Of a stretch of DNA of 48,098 bases, positions 9,059-16,579 are shown piece by piece. Source of the stretch: an uncultured Eubacteriales bacterium (GTDB lineage: Bacteria > Bacillota > Clostridia > Oscillospirales > Oscillospiraceae); assembly GCA_900317375.1 (NCBI GenBank), contig ONGJ01000006.1, forward strand, positions 1-48,098. Direction: 5' to 3'. The notes under the pieces are model-generated. The model made no database searches, had not been told where the DNA came from, and was given only the letters and a program-made list of their open reading frames with translations. Made by a program: the position numbers and the translations under genes. Position 1 is the first letter of the stretch. Each line of letters starts with the position of its first letter.

Positions 9059-10018
9059 ATGAAGAAACGCTTTGATGTGGTCGCGCTGGGCGAGCTGCTC
9101 ATCGACTTTACCGAGAACGGAACCAGCGCCCAGGGTAACCCCCTCATGGAGGCAAACCCCGGCGGCGCGCCCTGCAACGTGCTCGCCATGCTGGAAAAGC
9201 TTGGGAAGAACTGCGCCTTCATCGGCAAGGTGGGCGACGACCTGTTCGGGAAAATGCTGCGGGATGAAATCGTCCGGGCGGGCATCTGTGACGACGCTCT
9301 GCTGACGGACTCCGAGGCGCGCACGACCCTCGCCTTTGTCAAGACCTTCCCGAACGGCGACCGCGACTTTTCCTTCTACCGCAACCCGGGCGCCGACATG
9401 ATGCTGCGGGAGGACGAGCTTCCGCTGGCAATGCTGCAGGACACGCGGATCTTCCACTTCGGCACCCTGTCCATGACCCATCCCGCCGTGCGCCGGGCGA
9501 CAAAGACGGCTGTCCTGACGGCGAAGGAAGCGGGCGCCGTCATCTCGTTCGACCCGAACCTGCGCCCGCCACTCTGGGCAAACCTCGAGGAAGCGAAGGC
9601 GCAGATCGCCTGGGGCCTCTCCCAGTGCGACATCCTGAAGATCGCCGACAACGAGCTGCTGTTCATGACGGGCGAGGAGGACTTCGACCGCGGCGCCGCC
9701 ATGCTGAGAGAACAGTACCCCAATATCAGAATCCTGAATGTCACGGCGGGGGGCGACGGCAGCTGGTCCTGGTGCGCCGAGCATCAGGCCTTTGAACCGG
9801 CCAGCACACGGGGCGGCGTCATTGAGACCACCGGCGCCGGGGACACATTCTGCGCCTGCGTGCTCAACGACGTGCTCGAGCACGGCATCGACAACCGGGA
9901 GGAGACCGACCTGCACCGCATGCTGCGCTTTGCGAACATGGCGGCCTGGATCGTCACCACCCGCAAGGGCGCCATCCGCTCGATGCCCGAAAGGACAGAG
10001 GTCGAGACCCTGCTGTAA
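9059..10018 (+). CDS. Fructokinase, PfkB/ribokinase family
   Basis: A 319-residue sugar kinase. The N-terminal signature is NPGGAPCNV (about 33-41). The C-terminal ATP/anion-hole motif TTGAGDTFCA holds the catalytic Asp262. This subgroup phosphorylates fructose with ATP to fructose 6-phosphate, which matches the fructose released by the amylosucrase upstream. The start at 9059 is preferred to one 17 codons earlier because AAAAGGAGA lies 6 nt before it. A strong terminator follows. Confidence 0.9.
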   Translation: MKKRFDVVALGELLIDFTENGTSAQGNPLMEANPGGAPCNVLAMLEKLGKNCAFIGKVGDDLFGKMLRDEIVRAGICDDALLTDSEARTTLAFVKTFPNGDRDFSFYRNPGADMMLREDELPLAMLQDTRIFHFGTLSMTHPAVRRATKTAVLTAKEAGAVISFDPNLRPPLWANLEEAKAQIAWGLSQCDILKIADNELLFMTGEEDFDRGAAMLREQYPNIRILNVTAGGDGSWSWCAEHQAFEPASTRGGVIETTGAGDTFCACVLNDVLEHGIDNREETDLHRMLRFANMAAWIVTTRKGAIRSMPERTEVETLL

Positions 10019-10037
10019 TCACAAGCGAAGAGATCAG

Positions 10038-10078
10038 GGAGCTGCGCAAAATTTTCCATTTTGCTGCAGCTCCTTTTT
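10038..10078 (+). terminator. Terminator after fructokinase
   Basis: GGAGCTGC (10038-10045) pairs with GCAGCTCC (10066-10073), with an inner GCAAAA/TTTTGC extension, followed by TTTTT. Confidence 0.9.
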
Positions 10079-10111
10079 CCATCCTGTTTTGCCTTTTCGT
10101 TTTCCAAATGG

Positions 10112-10141
10112 ACCGCCTGCGCTGTTTTCACTACCGCTTAG
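10112..10141 (+). promoter_or_regulatory. Predicted LytTR operator upstream of the TIR operon
   Basis: Two 9-bp direct repeats, ACCGCCTGC (10112-10120) and ACCGCTTAG (10133-10141), are separated by 12 bp. They end 10 bp before the -35 box. The same repeats, spacer and distance occur upstream of the LytTR operon (16580-16609). LytTR proteins are known to bind 9-bp direct repeats with about 12 bp between them; the right repeat matches the published LytTR consensus at 8 of 9 positions. Confidence 0.75.
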
Positions 10142-10151
10142 GCCGAATGGC

Positions 10152-10180
10152 TTGCAACACATCCGGCTTCCATGTACAAT
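10152..10180 (+). promoter_or_regulatory. Promoter of the TIR operon
   Basis: TTGCAA (10152-10157), a 17-bp spacer and TACAAT (10175-10180). Transcription would begin near 10187, about 45 nt before the small gene at 10233. Confidence 0.75.
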
Positions 10181-10232
10181 CAGATTCACATGAACCCGGA
10201 CACCGGAGTCACGAGGAATCAGGAGGGCACGC

Positions 10233-10412
10233 ATGTGGATTCCCTTCTTCCGGGGCTTCATACTCACGGGCGTTATGAATGTCCTGTCTCCAAAGGAGAG
10301 CCGCTTCCTCTATCCGCTTCCCGCCAGACCAAACCGGCTTCTGCCGGCAGCAGCCGTCATTCTGATCCCGGCCGATATCTTTCTGTTCGGCCCGGGAATC
10401 TGTTATCCCTGA
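10233..10412 (+). CDS. Small hydrophobic protein of 59 residues, first gene of the TIR operon
   Basis: The gene has AGGAGG 6 nt before its ATG, the best ribosome site in the region. It sits at the expected distance from the LytTR-type promoter. The product starts MWIPFFRGFIL and has two hydrophobic stretches (about 5-18 and 37-56) separated by a basic, Pro-rich segment, so it is probably membrane-bound. No Cys-rich or leader motif is seen and I recognise no family. It ends 36 nt before the TIR gene. If it were not a gene the TIR message would carry a leader of about 260 nt. Confidence 0.5.
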   Translation: MWIPFFRGFILTGVMNVLSPKESRFLYPLPARPNRLLPAAAVILIPADIFLFGPGICYP

Positions 10413-10448
10413 ACGGGACAACACGCAGCAGCAAGAGAAAGGAAACCC

Positions 10449-13103
10449 ATGAACCGGACAGACATATACCCTTCCGGAACACCGGCAGAGAACGCCTATA
10501 CCTATTTTGCCTTTATCAGCTATAAGAGCGCGGACGAAAAATGGGCGCGCTGGCTCAAGCGGAATCTTCAGCGCTACCGCTTGCCGGTCGGAACGCAAAG
10601 AAAGCATCCCCATGTACAGAAACGCTGCAGCCCGGTCTTCCTGGACAAGACCAATCTGACGCCGGGCCTGCTGGACAGCGGCCTCGCGGAAGAGGTGCAG
10701 GCGGCCCGGTACCTGATCGTGATCTGCTCCAGGAAAGCGGCGGAGAATTCCAGGTATCTGGACGATGAGCTGCGCTATTTTCTGGAGGGCAGCGGCGATC
10801 TCAGCCGCGTCATTCCCTTCATCGTGGACGAGAGCCGAAACCCGGCGGAGGAGTGCTTCCCCGCCTACCTGGCGGAGCTGAGCAGGAAAAAGAACATCGC
10901 GGGCGTCAGCATCTATGACGACGGGCCGCGCAGTGCCCTCCTGCGCGTCATTGCGGCCATGCTGGGCATCAAGCGCGAGGAACTGGAAAGCGACGACAGG
11001 CGGCGCAGAAGAAGACATCGCCTGATCGCCGCGGGGCTGGCACTCATTCTGCTTGCCGGCAGCGCGGTATGCTGGGACTACTTCCGGGTGAAAACGGCGT
11101 ACTATACGGATTATACCGAGGTATACGGCGCTCCGAAGGGACTCGGGGAGCTGAAAAAAGCGGATCTGAAGGGCATGAACGCCCATGTCGCATTGGTTTC
11201 CAGCCGCGGAAAAGTCCGCGAACTGCGGATTGAGAATTCCGCGGGAAGGCTTGTCTCGCGGGAGAACACGGGCAGCCCGGGTCCCTTTTCGAAAGCGGAA
11301 TATGAATACGCGGGGGAAAAGCTGGCCAGCGTCAGCCAGTACAGCGAAAACGGACATCTGACCTGCGAACTGCATTATATCAGCCCGAACACCATCGACC
11401 TGGTGCGGAACCCGGAGGCGGAGGAGGGCAATGTGTTCTCCGCGGCGGCGCCTCTGCCGTCGCACAGCACCGGCGCGATTCCGGGCGACGGGAAGGGCGA
11501 AAACTACAAAAGTAAAGTCATTCGATATCTCGTGATATACGATGCTTCCGGGTTTACGGAGGAGATCCGCTACTGCGCGGACGCGTATAACCATTTTGCC
11601 GCGGATGCGGACGGGATCAGCGGGATCCGCTATGAACGGGATGAGCAGGGCCGGGTCACTCGACTGAACTGGCTCAGCTTTACCGCATCTGAGAGCAGAG
11701 ACGCGGGAAAAGCGGAAAACTACGAGGTGATCGGAAAGCGCGGCGGCGAAGCGGGAAGGGCATATCTGTATGACGGCAGCGGCGACTGTACCGAGCTGCA
11801 TATCCTGGACGCGGAGGGACAGCCGATCACGGACGAAGCGTACGGAGCGGTTACGGTTTATCAGTATGAAAACCACAACGAGCTTCGAAGGACCTGCCGT
11901 GACGCCGAGGGCGGACTGTTTCTGAATGAAGAGGGGTATGCGGTAAGGGAGTCCCGGTATGACGACCGGGGAAACCGGATACGGGTCAGCTGTTTCGGCA
12001 CGGAGGGTGAGCCGGTTCTCTGTGCGGAAGGCTATGCCGCCGAGGAAACGGAATTTGATGAGCAGGGGAATCCGATCATGGTCCGTTATTTCGGCACGAA
12101 GGGCGAACCGGTTCTGAGTGTCAGCGGCTATGCCGGCTATCGCTGCAGCTATGACGGAGACGGTAATCAGACCGGTGTGGATTACTTCGGCACGGAGGGC
12201 GAGCCTGTGCTGAGCACGGACGGCTATGCCGGATGGTATGCCGCCTATGACGCGCGGGGAAACCGGGTCAGGGCCGGCTACCGGGGGACGGACGGCGAGG
12301 CGATTCTCAGCCGGGAAGGCTATGCCGGCTGGGAGGCCGAATACAACGGGCACGGAAACGAAGTCAGGGTTGCGTACTTCGGCACGGAGGGCGAGCCTGC
12401 TGCCAATATCGACGGCTATGCGGGATGGGAGGCGGCCTTTGACGAGCGCGGCAACGAGGTGAAGGTCCGCTTTTTCGGCACGGACGGCGGGCCTGTGCTG
12501 CAGGCCTACGGCATTGCCGGCTACGAAGCCGCCTACGACGAGCGCGGGAACCGGATAAAAGTCAGCTATTTTGGGACCGAAGGAGAGCCTGTTTTCATTG
12601 TGTTCGGCTATGCCGGTTTTGAACGCGTGTATGACGGGCAGGGGAACGAAATCCGCTGCAGCTTCTTCGACACGGACGGGGAACCCGTCCTGGAGCAGCA
12701 CGGTACGGCCGGATGGGAAGCTTTATACGACGCGCGCGGCCGCGAGATCCGGCGAAGCTATTTCGGGACTTCCGGAGAGCCCGTTCTGTACGGGGACGAC
12801 CGCTATACGGGGCACGCGTCCGTGTACGATGAGCGCGGCAACGAGATCCGGCGCAGCTATTTCGGCCCGGACGGGGAGCCTGTTCTGGTGAATAACGGAT
12901 ACTGCGGATGGGAGTCCGTTTTTGATGAGCGCGGGAATGAAATCCGCTGCAGCTTCTTTGGTACGGAGGGGGAGCCTGTTCTTCACGCGAAGGGCTATGC
13001 GGGCTGGAATTCCGTCTGGGACGATTACGGACATGAAATCGAGCGATGTTATTTCGGCCTGGAGGGTGAGCCGCTCTCCATCAATCAGGAAATGAAAGAA
13101 TGA
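10449..13103 (+). CDS. TIR-domain transmembrane protein with twelve 32-residue extracellular repeats
   Basis: An 884-residue receptor-like protein. Residues about 18-160 form a TIR-like domain (YFAFISYKSADEKWARWL at the start). Glu107 in SRYLDDELRYF lies where NADase TIR domains carry their catalytic Glu. The run RRRRRRH (184-190) precedes one membrane helix (about 191-209), which predicts TIR inside and the rest outside. Residues 210-495 are unrecognised. Residues 496-880 are twelve tandem repeats of about 32 residues with the pattern GYAGWEA.YDERGNEIR.SYFGTEGEPVL, related to YD/RHS-type repeats. It is followed 16 bp later by a secreted protein gene. Whether the TIR cleaves NAD or only signals is unknown. 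Confidence 0.8.
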   Translation: MNRTDIYPSGTPAENAYTYFAFISYKSADEKWARWLKRNLQRYRLPVGTQRKHPHVQKRCSPVFLDKTNLTPGLLDSGLAEEVQAARYLIVICSRKAAENSRYLDDELRYFLEGSGDLSRVIPFIVDESRNPAEECFPAYLAELSRKKNIAGVSIYDDGPRSALLRVIAAMLGIKREELESDDRRRRRRHRLIAAGLALILLAGSAVCWDYFRVKTAYYTDYTEVYGAPKGLGELKKADLKGMNAHVALVSSRGKVRELRIENSAGRLVSRENTGSPGPFSKAEYEYAGEKLASVSQYSENGHLTCELHYISPNTIDLVRNPEAEEGNVFSAAAPLPSHSTGAIPGDGKGENYKSKVIRYLVIYDASGFTEEIRYCADAYNHFAADADGISGIRYERDEQGRVTRLNWLSFTASESRDAGKAENYEVIGKRGGEAGRAYLYDGSGDCTELHILDAEGQPITDEAYGAVTVYQYENHNELRRTCRDAEGGLFLNEEGYAVRESRYDDRGNRIRVSCFGTEGEPVLCAEGYAAEETEFDEQGNPIMVRYFGTKGEPVLSVSGYAGYRCSYDGDGNQTGVDYFGTEGEPVLSTDGYAGWYAAYDARGNRVRAGYRGTDGEAILSREGYAGWEAEYNGHGNEVRVAYFGTEGEPAANIDGYAGWEAAFDERGNEVKVRFFGTDGGPVLQAYGIAGYEAAYDERGNRIKVSYFGTEGEPVFIVFGYAGFERVYDGQGNEIRCSFFDTDGEPVLEQHGTAGWEALYDARGREIRRSYFGTSGEPVLYGDDRYTGHASVYDERGNEIRRSYFGPDGEPVLVNNGYCGWESVFDERGNEIRCSFFGTEGEPVLHAKGYAGWNSVWDDYGHEIERCYFGLEGEPLSINQEMKE
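11934..13088 (+). repeat. Twelve tandem 96-bp coding repeats
   Basis: Twelve in-frame units of 96 bp (unit nine has one extra codon) encode the extracellular repeats of the TIR protein. Unit landmarks are GYAGW, YDERGN and FGTEGEPVL. DNA copies have diverged but keep blocks such as those around TTCGGCACGGAGGG. Such arrays can change copy number by recombination. Confidence 0.9.
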
Positions 13104-13119
13104 AAGTGAGATGTTCAAC

Positions 13120-14553
13120 ATGAAAAAAGCGCTTACACTCATGCTGGCGGTCTGCATCTGCCTGCTGTTGGCCGCTCCGGCCTCCGCGGCGGCCGACAGC
13201 TCCCCCTTTGCAGGAGACTGGAAGTTCTATGCCCAGGAAGGCGACGCCCCGATGAGCCATGAAGAGATCCTTGCCATGGCGGCAATGGGCCTTGATATGA
13301 CAAGCGGACTGATTACCTCGTTCCGCGGCGACGGGACCATGACCATGAATGTCTTCGGCGAGAGGGTCGACGGCACCTGGACGGACAGCGGCGACGGCAG
13401 CGGTTTCTTCACCGTGGAGGGCGAAACCTATCCCATGAGCGTGCGTGACGGCTTCCTGCGGATGGACATGGTGACCGCCATCGGCGTGTTTGAGCCCTCT
13501 GATATGAGCGCCGAGAATTCAACGGCCGGTTTTCCGCCGCTGCTGGAGGAGTATGCCAATCAGATTGAACAGCAGGTTGAGACGGTCATGCCGAAAGAGG
13601 AGACCGTTGTTTCTCCCCTGATCGGCGAATGGCGCTTCTACTCCATGGAAAGCGGCGATCCTGACCGGAATATCCCGCACGCTGCACTGCCGGGACTGAG
13701 AGACGAAGGACGTGACTACGCGGGCAAATATACCCTTACCTTCATGGACGATGGGTGGTTTAAGTTCTGCAATTTCTATGGATTCGAACAGAACAACTGG
13801 ACGGACGGCAAAGACGGCGCGGTTACCATTGATGCCGACGGGAAGTCCTGGGACTGCACGATTGAGGATGGCCTTCTGGTGCTTCGCAGCGGGGACAACG
13901 TCATGCGCTATGAAAGGACCGTTCCCATCGGGTCGACCGGATACTATGTCGCGGTTCCTGCGGACTATGTTCCGGGTGAGGTCACCGAAGAGGACCGGCG
14001 GGATGACATGGTCGCCTATTACCGCAGCGATAAGCACCTGATGGACTTTGATATCTATCAGTTTGCGAAAGATGGCCGGATCCTGGAAGAGTACGCGGAG
14101 AAAGAGGCAAAGGAATTCGGAGCAGACTGGATCGACACCGTCGTATTCAACGGCATACCCCTCGTGTTCTATATTTCCCAGGAACAGTATGACGGCGCCG
14201 AATACCGGGTCGCGAACTTCCTGTTCGATGCCGGAAACGACTTCGGCGAGATCGTTTTCTGGCTGGATGGACCGAACGATGGAGAAGAGGCTGCGGAGCT
14301 GACCGAACAGATTCTCTCCAGCATTTTCTACAGGAAGCCGGATCCGGAAGATGTAAACGGCATGATCGTGATGAAACTGGAAGGGGAGTATTTTCCCGAC
14401 CGCTATCAGGTCCTGGGGGAGGACGGCGAAATGTATGAGGGCGAGTATCTGTTCGGCTTTGAGGATTTGGAGCCGGGAACCGCGGTGATCCTTTCCTGGC
14501 GGAACGGAAAGTGGTCCATCGAACTGGAAGACCCCTGGGCTGCGTTTGGTTAA
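13120..14553 (+). CDS. Secreted protein with two lipocalin-like repeats and a C-terminal domain
   Basis: A 477-residue exported protein: signal peptide 1-23 (cleavage after APASA), then two similar domains, about 28-125 starting PFAGDWKFYAQE and about 163-265 starting PLIGEWRFYSME. These resemble the small beta-barrel, lipocalin-like domains common in Clostridial secreted proteins. Residues about 275-415 form a third domain, and an acidic tail follows. No catalytic motif is visible. The start at 13120 fits the GTGAG ribosome site 9 nt upstream better than the ATG at 13111. It is 16 bp after the TIR gene, so it shares the operon and may be a ligand or partner of the repeat region; this is inference. 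Confidence 0.8.
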   Translation: MKKALTLMLAVCICLLLAAPASAAADSSPFAGDWKFYAQEGDAPMSHEEILAMAAMGLDMTSGLITSFRGDGTMTMNVFGERVDGTWTDSGDGSGFFTVEGETYPMSVRDGFLRMDMVTAIGVFEPSDMSAENSTAGFPPLLEEYANQIEQQVETVMPKEETVVSPLIGEWRFYSMESGDPDRNIPHAALPGLRDEGRDYAGKYTLTFMDDGWFKFCNFYGFEQNNWTDGKDGAVTIDADGKSWDCTIEDGLLVLRSGDNVMRYERTVPIGSTGYYVAVPADYVPGEVTEEDRRDDMVAYYRSDKHLMDFDIYQFAKDGRILEEYAEKEAKEFGADWIDTVVFNGIPLVFYISQEQYDGAEYRVANFLFDAGNDFGEIVFWLDGPNDGEEAAELTEQILSSIFYRKPDPEDVNGMIVMKLEGEYFPDRYQVLGEDGEMYEGEYLFGFEDLEPGTAVILSWRNGKWSIELEDPWAAFG

Positions 14554-14630
14554 GAACCGGAAGGAAAGAAGAACAGGTCAGTATCATGCAGCCTCCGGGC
14601 TGAGCGAAAAAACGGAAATACAAGCACAGC

Positions 14631-14660
14631 AAAGCCGCCGGCAAACCTGCCGGCGGCTTT
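14631..14660. terminator. Bidirectional hairpin between the two LytTR-controlled operons
   Basis: A perfect 12-bp stem AAAGCCGCCGGC/GCCGGCGGCTTT with a 6-nt loop lies between the converging genes at 14553 and 14687. U-tracts are only TTT on each side, but the position fits a shared terminator. Confidence 0.7.
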
Positions 14661-14686
14661 GAAACATGATCATGATTTCCTTTGTG

Positions 14687-14890
14687 TTATCTGTCCTCTT
14701 CCTGCTTCGCGGGCTTTGTTTCTTCGGTTTCCTTTGCTTTGTTCTTCTCCATGCCCGAGAGGACGGCCATGGCGCCGCCGGCCACGACGAAAATGAGCCA
14801 GCTGTGCTGGAACGTGTCCAACCAGCCCCAGATAAAGAAAATAACCAGGGCGACCGTCGGGATAATTCTCATCCACATTTTTGTATCCAT
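14687..14890 (-). CDS. Small two-helix membrane protein, 67 residues
   Basis: Two hydrophobic helices (about 8-24 and 30-46) and a strongly charged Lys/Glu tail (49-67). AAAGGAGTAA about 7 nt upstream supports the start. It is last in the LytTR operon, 122 bp after the GG-leader peptide gene, with a small hairpin (14929-14945) between them. No family recognised. Small membrane proteins beside bacteriocin-like peptides often give immunity or aid export, which is only a suggestion here. Confidence 0.75.
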   Translation of the reverse strand: MDTKMWMRIIPTVALVIFFIWGWLDTFQHSWLIFVVAGGAMAVLSGMEKNKAKETEETKPAKQEEDR

Positions 14891-14928
14891 AAGCAGTTAC
14901 TCCTTTTGTTCTTGCCGACCGGCATACG

Positions 14929-14945
14929 ATGCCGGGCTTCGATTT
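14929..14945 (-). other. Small intercistronic hairpin
   Basis: CCGGCAT/ATGCCGG with a 3-nt loop between the GG-leader peptide gene and the small membrane protein gene. There is no T-run, so mRNA processing or translation tuning is likelier than termination. Confidence 0.4.
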
Positions 14946-15012
14946 CTGTTAATCTCTTCTGGCGGCAGCGGTTCCCGGAAAGACGCCGTCACAGAAAAAT
15001 CTCATCTGTCCC

Positions 15013-15333
15013 TTATTGGACAAGGGGCCACCAGGAGGGGTACTGGATGCCGGGATAATGCGCGGCCTCCATGGCACGGATGATCTCGATGGTTTCGGCG
15101 TCGGAGAAATACTGATCCATGCCGCACTTCGGGCAGGTCCAGAAGGGATCACCGTAGGGGCTGTTGATCCTGTTCATGGCAACGCTGCCGGTGCAGCAGG
15201 GGCAAGTGGCCTCATCGGCGCCGCCGACACCGCCGGAGACCTGTGCAGCGTCCTCGTCCGAGAGAGGTGTGATGCCCTCATCCATCTTTGCCTTGTACTG
15301 CTTGAGAAGGTCTGTGAATTTGTTGTTTTCCAT
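15013..15333 (-). CDS. Double-glycine leader peptide with zinc-ribbon-like core, 106 residues
   Basis: The N-terminal 35 residues end in PLSDEDAAQVSGG, the classic double-glycine leader pattern (LSxxELxxVxGG) cleaved by C39-type peptidase/ABC exporters. The remainder has CPCC (44-47) and CPKC (67-70), spaced like a zinc ribbon, then an acidic helix and a Trp/Pro-rich end. AAGGAGA lies 7 nt before the start. The gene follows LytTR and DUF3021 in one operon. A relative with the same leader and a shorter zinc-ribbon core is at 24674-24859. No exporter with a C39 domain is in the window. It could be a peptide signal, a bacteriocin or a RiPP precursor. Confidence 0.75.
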   Translation of the reverse strand: MENNKFTDLLKQYKAKMDEGITPLSDEDAAQVSGGVGGADEATCPCCTGSVAMNRINSPYGDPFWTCPKCGMDQYFSDAETIEIIRAMEAAHYPGIQYPSWWPLVQ

Positions 15334-15372
15334 GTTCGTTCTCCTTCGGTTTTGATTTTGTATGTTGACAGA

Positions 15373-15834
15373 TTAAGATTCTGTTCCGTCCGTATGCGAT
15401 GTTTCCCGATTGGCGTTCAGCTCATTCAGTTCTCTGACCTCGGCCCTGTACCGCAGGAACATGATCAGCCAGATCAGAAAGAAGCCGACCGTCTGCACAC
15501 CCGTCATGATCAAAAGCTCGACCGGTTTTGTCACCCAGCCCAGAAAGAGTGCCAGGGGAGGAAAGCAGACGACGACGATCAGATAGTGCAGGAAAGTTGC
15601 TTTCAAAAGGGACCAGTTCTCAATTTCATAGAACGCCGTGCCGCCCATGCAGAGAAAGCCGAAAATACCGGACAGGAAAAGGTCCAGCGTCAGTGCGCCT
15701 GCCGCGCTGCCGACGCGCTGGACCAACAGGTCTGAGACAAGCCTGTCGTTCCCGGTGGCCCAGGAGATAACGAGCGAGACCAGAATGCCGAGAGGAAAGC
15801 CGATTGCCCCTCTCCGCAGAAATTTCATCAGCAT
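15373..15834 (-). CDS. DUF3021 family membrane protein
   Basis: A 153-residue protein with four hydrophobic segments (about 8-27, 45-65, 77-98 and 106-127) and a hydrophilic tail, as in DUF3021. It overlaps the LytTR gene: ATG codons at 15834 and 15828 are both in frame, and AAGGGG is about 6 nt before the first. In Streptococcus and other Firmicutes, membrane proteins encoded beside a lone LytTR protein hold the regulator inactive (LytTR regulatory systems such as HdrRM and BrsRM). By analogy this is the likely membrane antagonist or sensor. Confidence 0.85.
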   Translation of the reverse strand: MLMKFLRRGAIGFPLGILVSLVISWATGNDRLVSDLLVQRVGSAAGALTLDLFLSGIFGFLCMGGTAFYEIENWSLLKATFLHYLIVVVCFPPLALFLGWVTKPVELLIMTGVQTVGFFLIWLIMFLRYRAEVRELNELNANRETSHTDGTES

Positions 15835-16298
15835 GCCGAAGCCCCCTTTCCCTTCAGACGACGGCGGATTTCCGGAATGCAGCGGCGGGAAGCCCAGGTC
15901 TCCATCCCGCCCTCCAGCTCAAGTCGCAGGGTGCCGCTGATGGTGAAGTCGTAGCGTGCGACCTTGCGCAGGTTCACAATCTCATAGCGGGATATTCGAA
16001 CGAAGCAACGGCTGTCGAGCTGCTCTTCCAGACTCTGCAGGGTCCGGCGCGAGAGCCAGCAGCCGTCCGCGGTCAAAATACGGACGGATTTGCCGTCCAC
16101 CGAAGCCAGGATGATCTCGGACTCTGCCAACGTTTTCAAATTGCCCCTGCCGTCCAGAACCGTCAGGGTATGACCGCTCCCGCCGGCGATTCTCTCCATC
16201 AGGGCGGCGACCTCGGCGTCCTGTTCGGAGGCACGCACCGTGATCTCAATACCGGATAGTGCAGAGTCCGGCTCAAAGCGAATACGGATGTTCTTCAT
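15828..16298 (-). CDS. LytTR-domain transcriptional regulator
   Basis: A 156-residue protein without receiver domain. Residues about 60-150 form a LytTR DNA-binding domain, with the family core FVRISRYEIVNLRKV (about 103-117). Residues 1-55 form a small N-terminal domain. It directly follows the stop codon of the Cys-rich gene (TAAATG) and overlaps DUF3021, so it is tightly coupled. Predicted LytTR sites precede its own operon (16580-16609) and the TIR operon (10112-10141), so it probably autoregulates and controls both. Confidence 0.88.
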   Translation of the reverse strand: MKNIRIRFEPDSALSGIEITVRASEQDAEVAALMERIAGGSGHTLTVLDGRGNLKTLAESEIILASVDGKSVRILTADGCWLSRRTLQSLEEQLDSRCFVRISRYEIVNLRKVARYDFTISGTLRLELEGGMETWASRRCIPEIRRRLKGKGASAC

Positions 16299-16499
16299 TT
16301 ATGCCGCACCGCCTTTCCGCATGACGGGATGGATGCAGCTGCCGTCCGTTATGCTGCGATAGCGGCAGTCTGTACATCCGGGCGCCGTTCGATATTTCAG
16401 CTCGCACCAGACCTGGTGAGGCCACCCGGTTTTCGTACGGCATACCCGGCAGCTGTAGAGCGGACAGCCGCTGCGGATGATGCCCTCTGTCTCGTTCAT
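16299..16499 (-). CDS. Cysteine-rich small protein, 66 residues, first gene of the LytTR operon
   Basis: A strong ribosome site (AGGAGG 6 nt upstream) and a promoter at 16541-16569 support this as a real gene. It has seven Cys residues, in CPLYSCRVC, WC, GCTDC and SC, plus several His and Arg, which suggests metal binding. There is no signal peptide or hydrophobic segment. It ends exactly where LytTR begins, so translation is coupled. No family recognised; it might be a redox or metal-sensing cofactor of the regulator. Confidence 0.65.
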   Translation of the reverse strand: MNETEGIIRSGCPLYSCRVCRTKTGWPHQVWCELKYRTAPGCTDCRYRSITDGSCIHPVMRKGGAA

Positions 16500-16540
16500 G
16501 ACGCCCTCCTGCCTGAAACGCTCGTAATCCTCTGGAACGA

Positions 16541-16569
16541 ATCATACTGAAGAAATCGGCCGAGTGCAA
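16541..16569 (-). promoter_or_regulatory. Promoter of the LytTR operon
   Basis: On the minus strand TTGCAC (16564-16569), a 17-bp spacer and TATGAT (16541-16546), about 40 bp before the first start codon at 16499. Box spacing and the distance to the direct repeats match the TIR promoter. Confidence 0.75.
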
Positions 16570-16579
16570 GCGAATTTCC

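Noticed and set aside
8096-9916. 606-codon minus-strand open frame across amylosucrase and fructokinase
   Set aside because: Spans two well-supported genes and their gap; composition typical of a codon shadow.
10209-12701. 830-codon open frame on the minus strand opposite the TIR gene
   Set aside because: It mirrors the periodicity of the 96-bp repeats and has no recognisable domain. The plus-strand protein explains the repeats.
11934-13088. CRISPR array
   Set aside because: The repeats are 96-bp in-frame coding units without distinct spacers.
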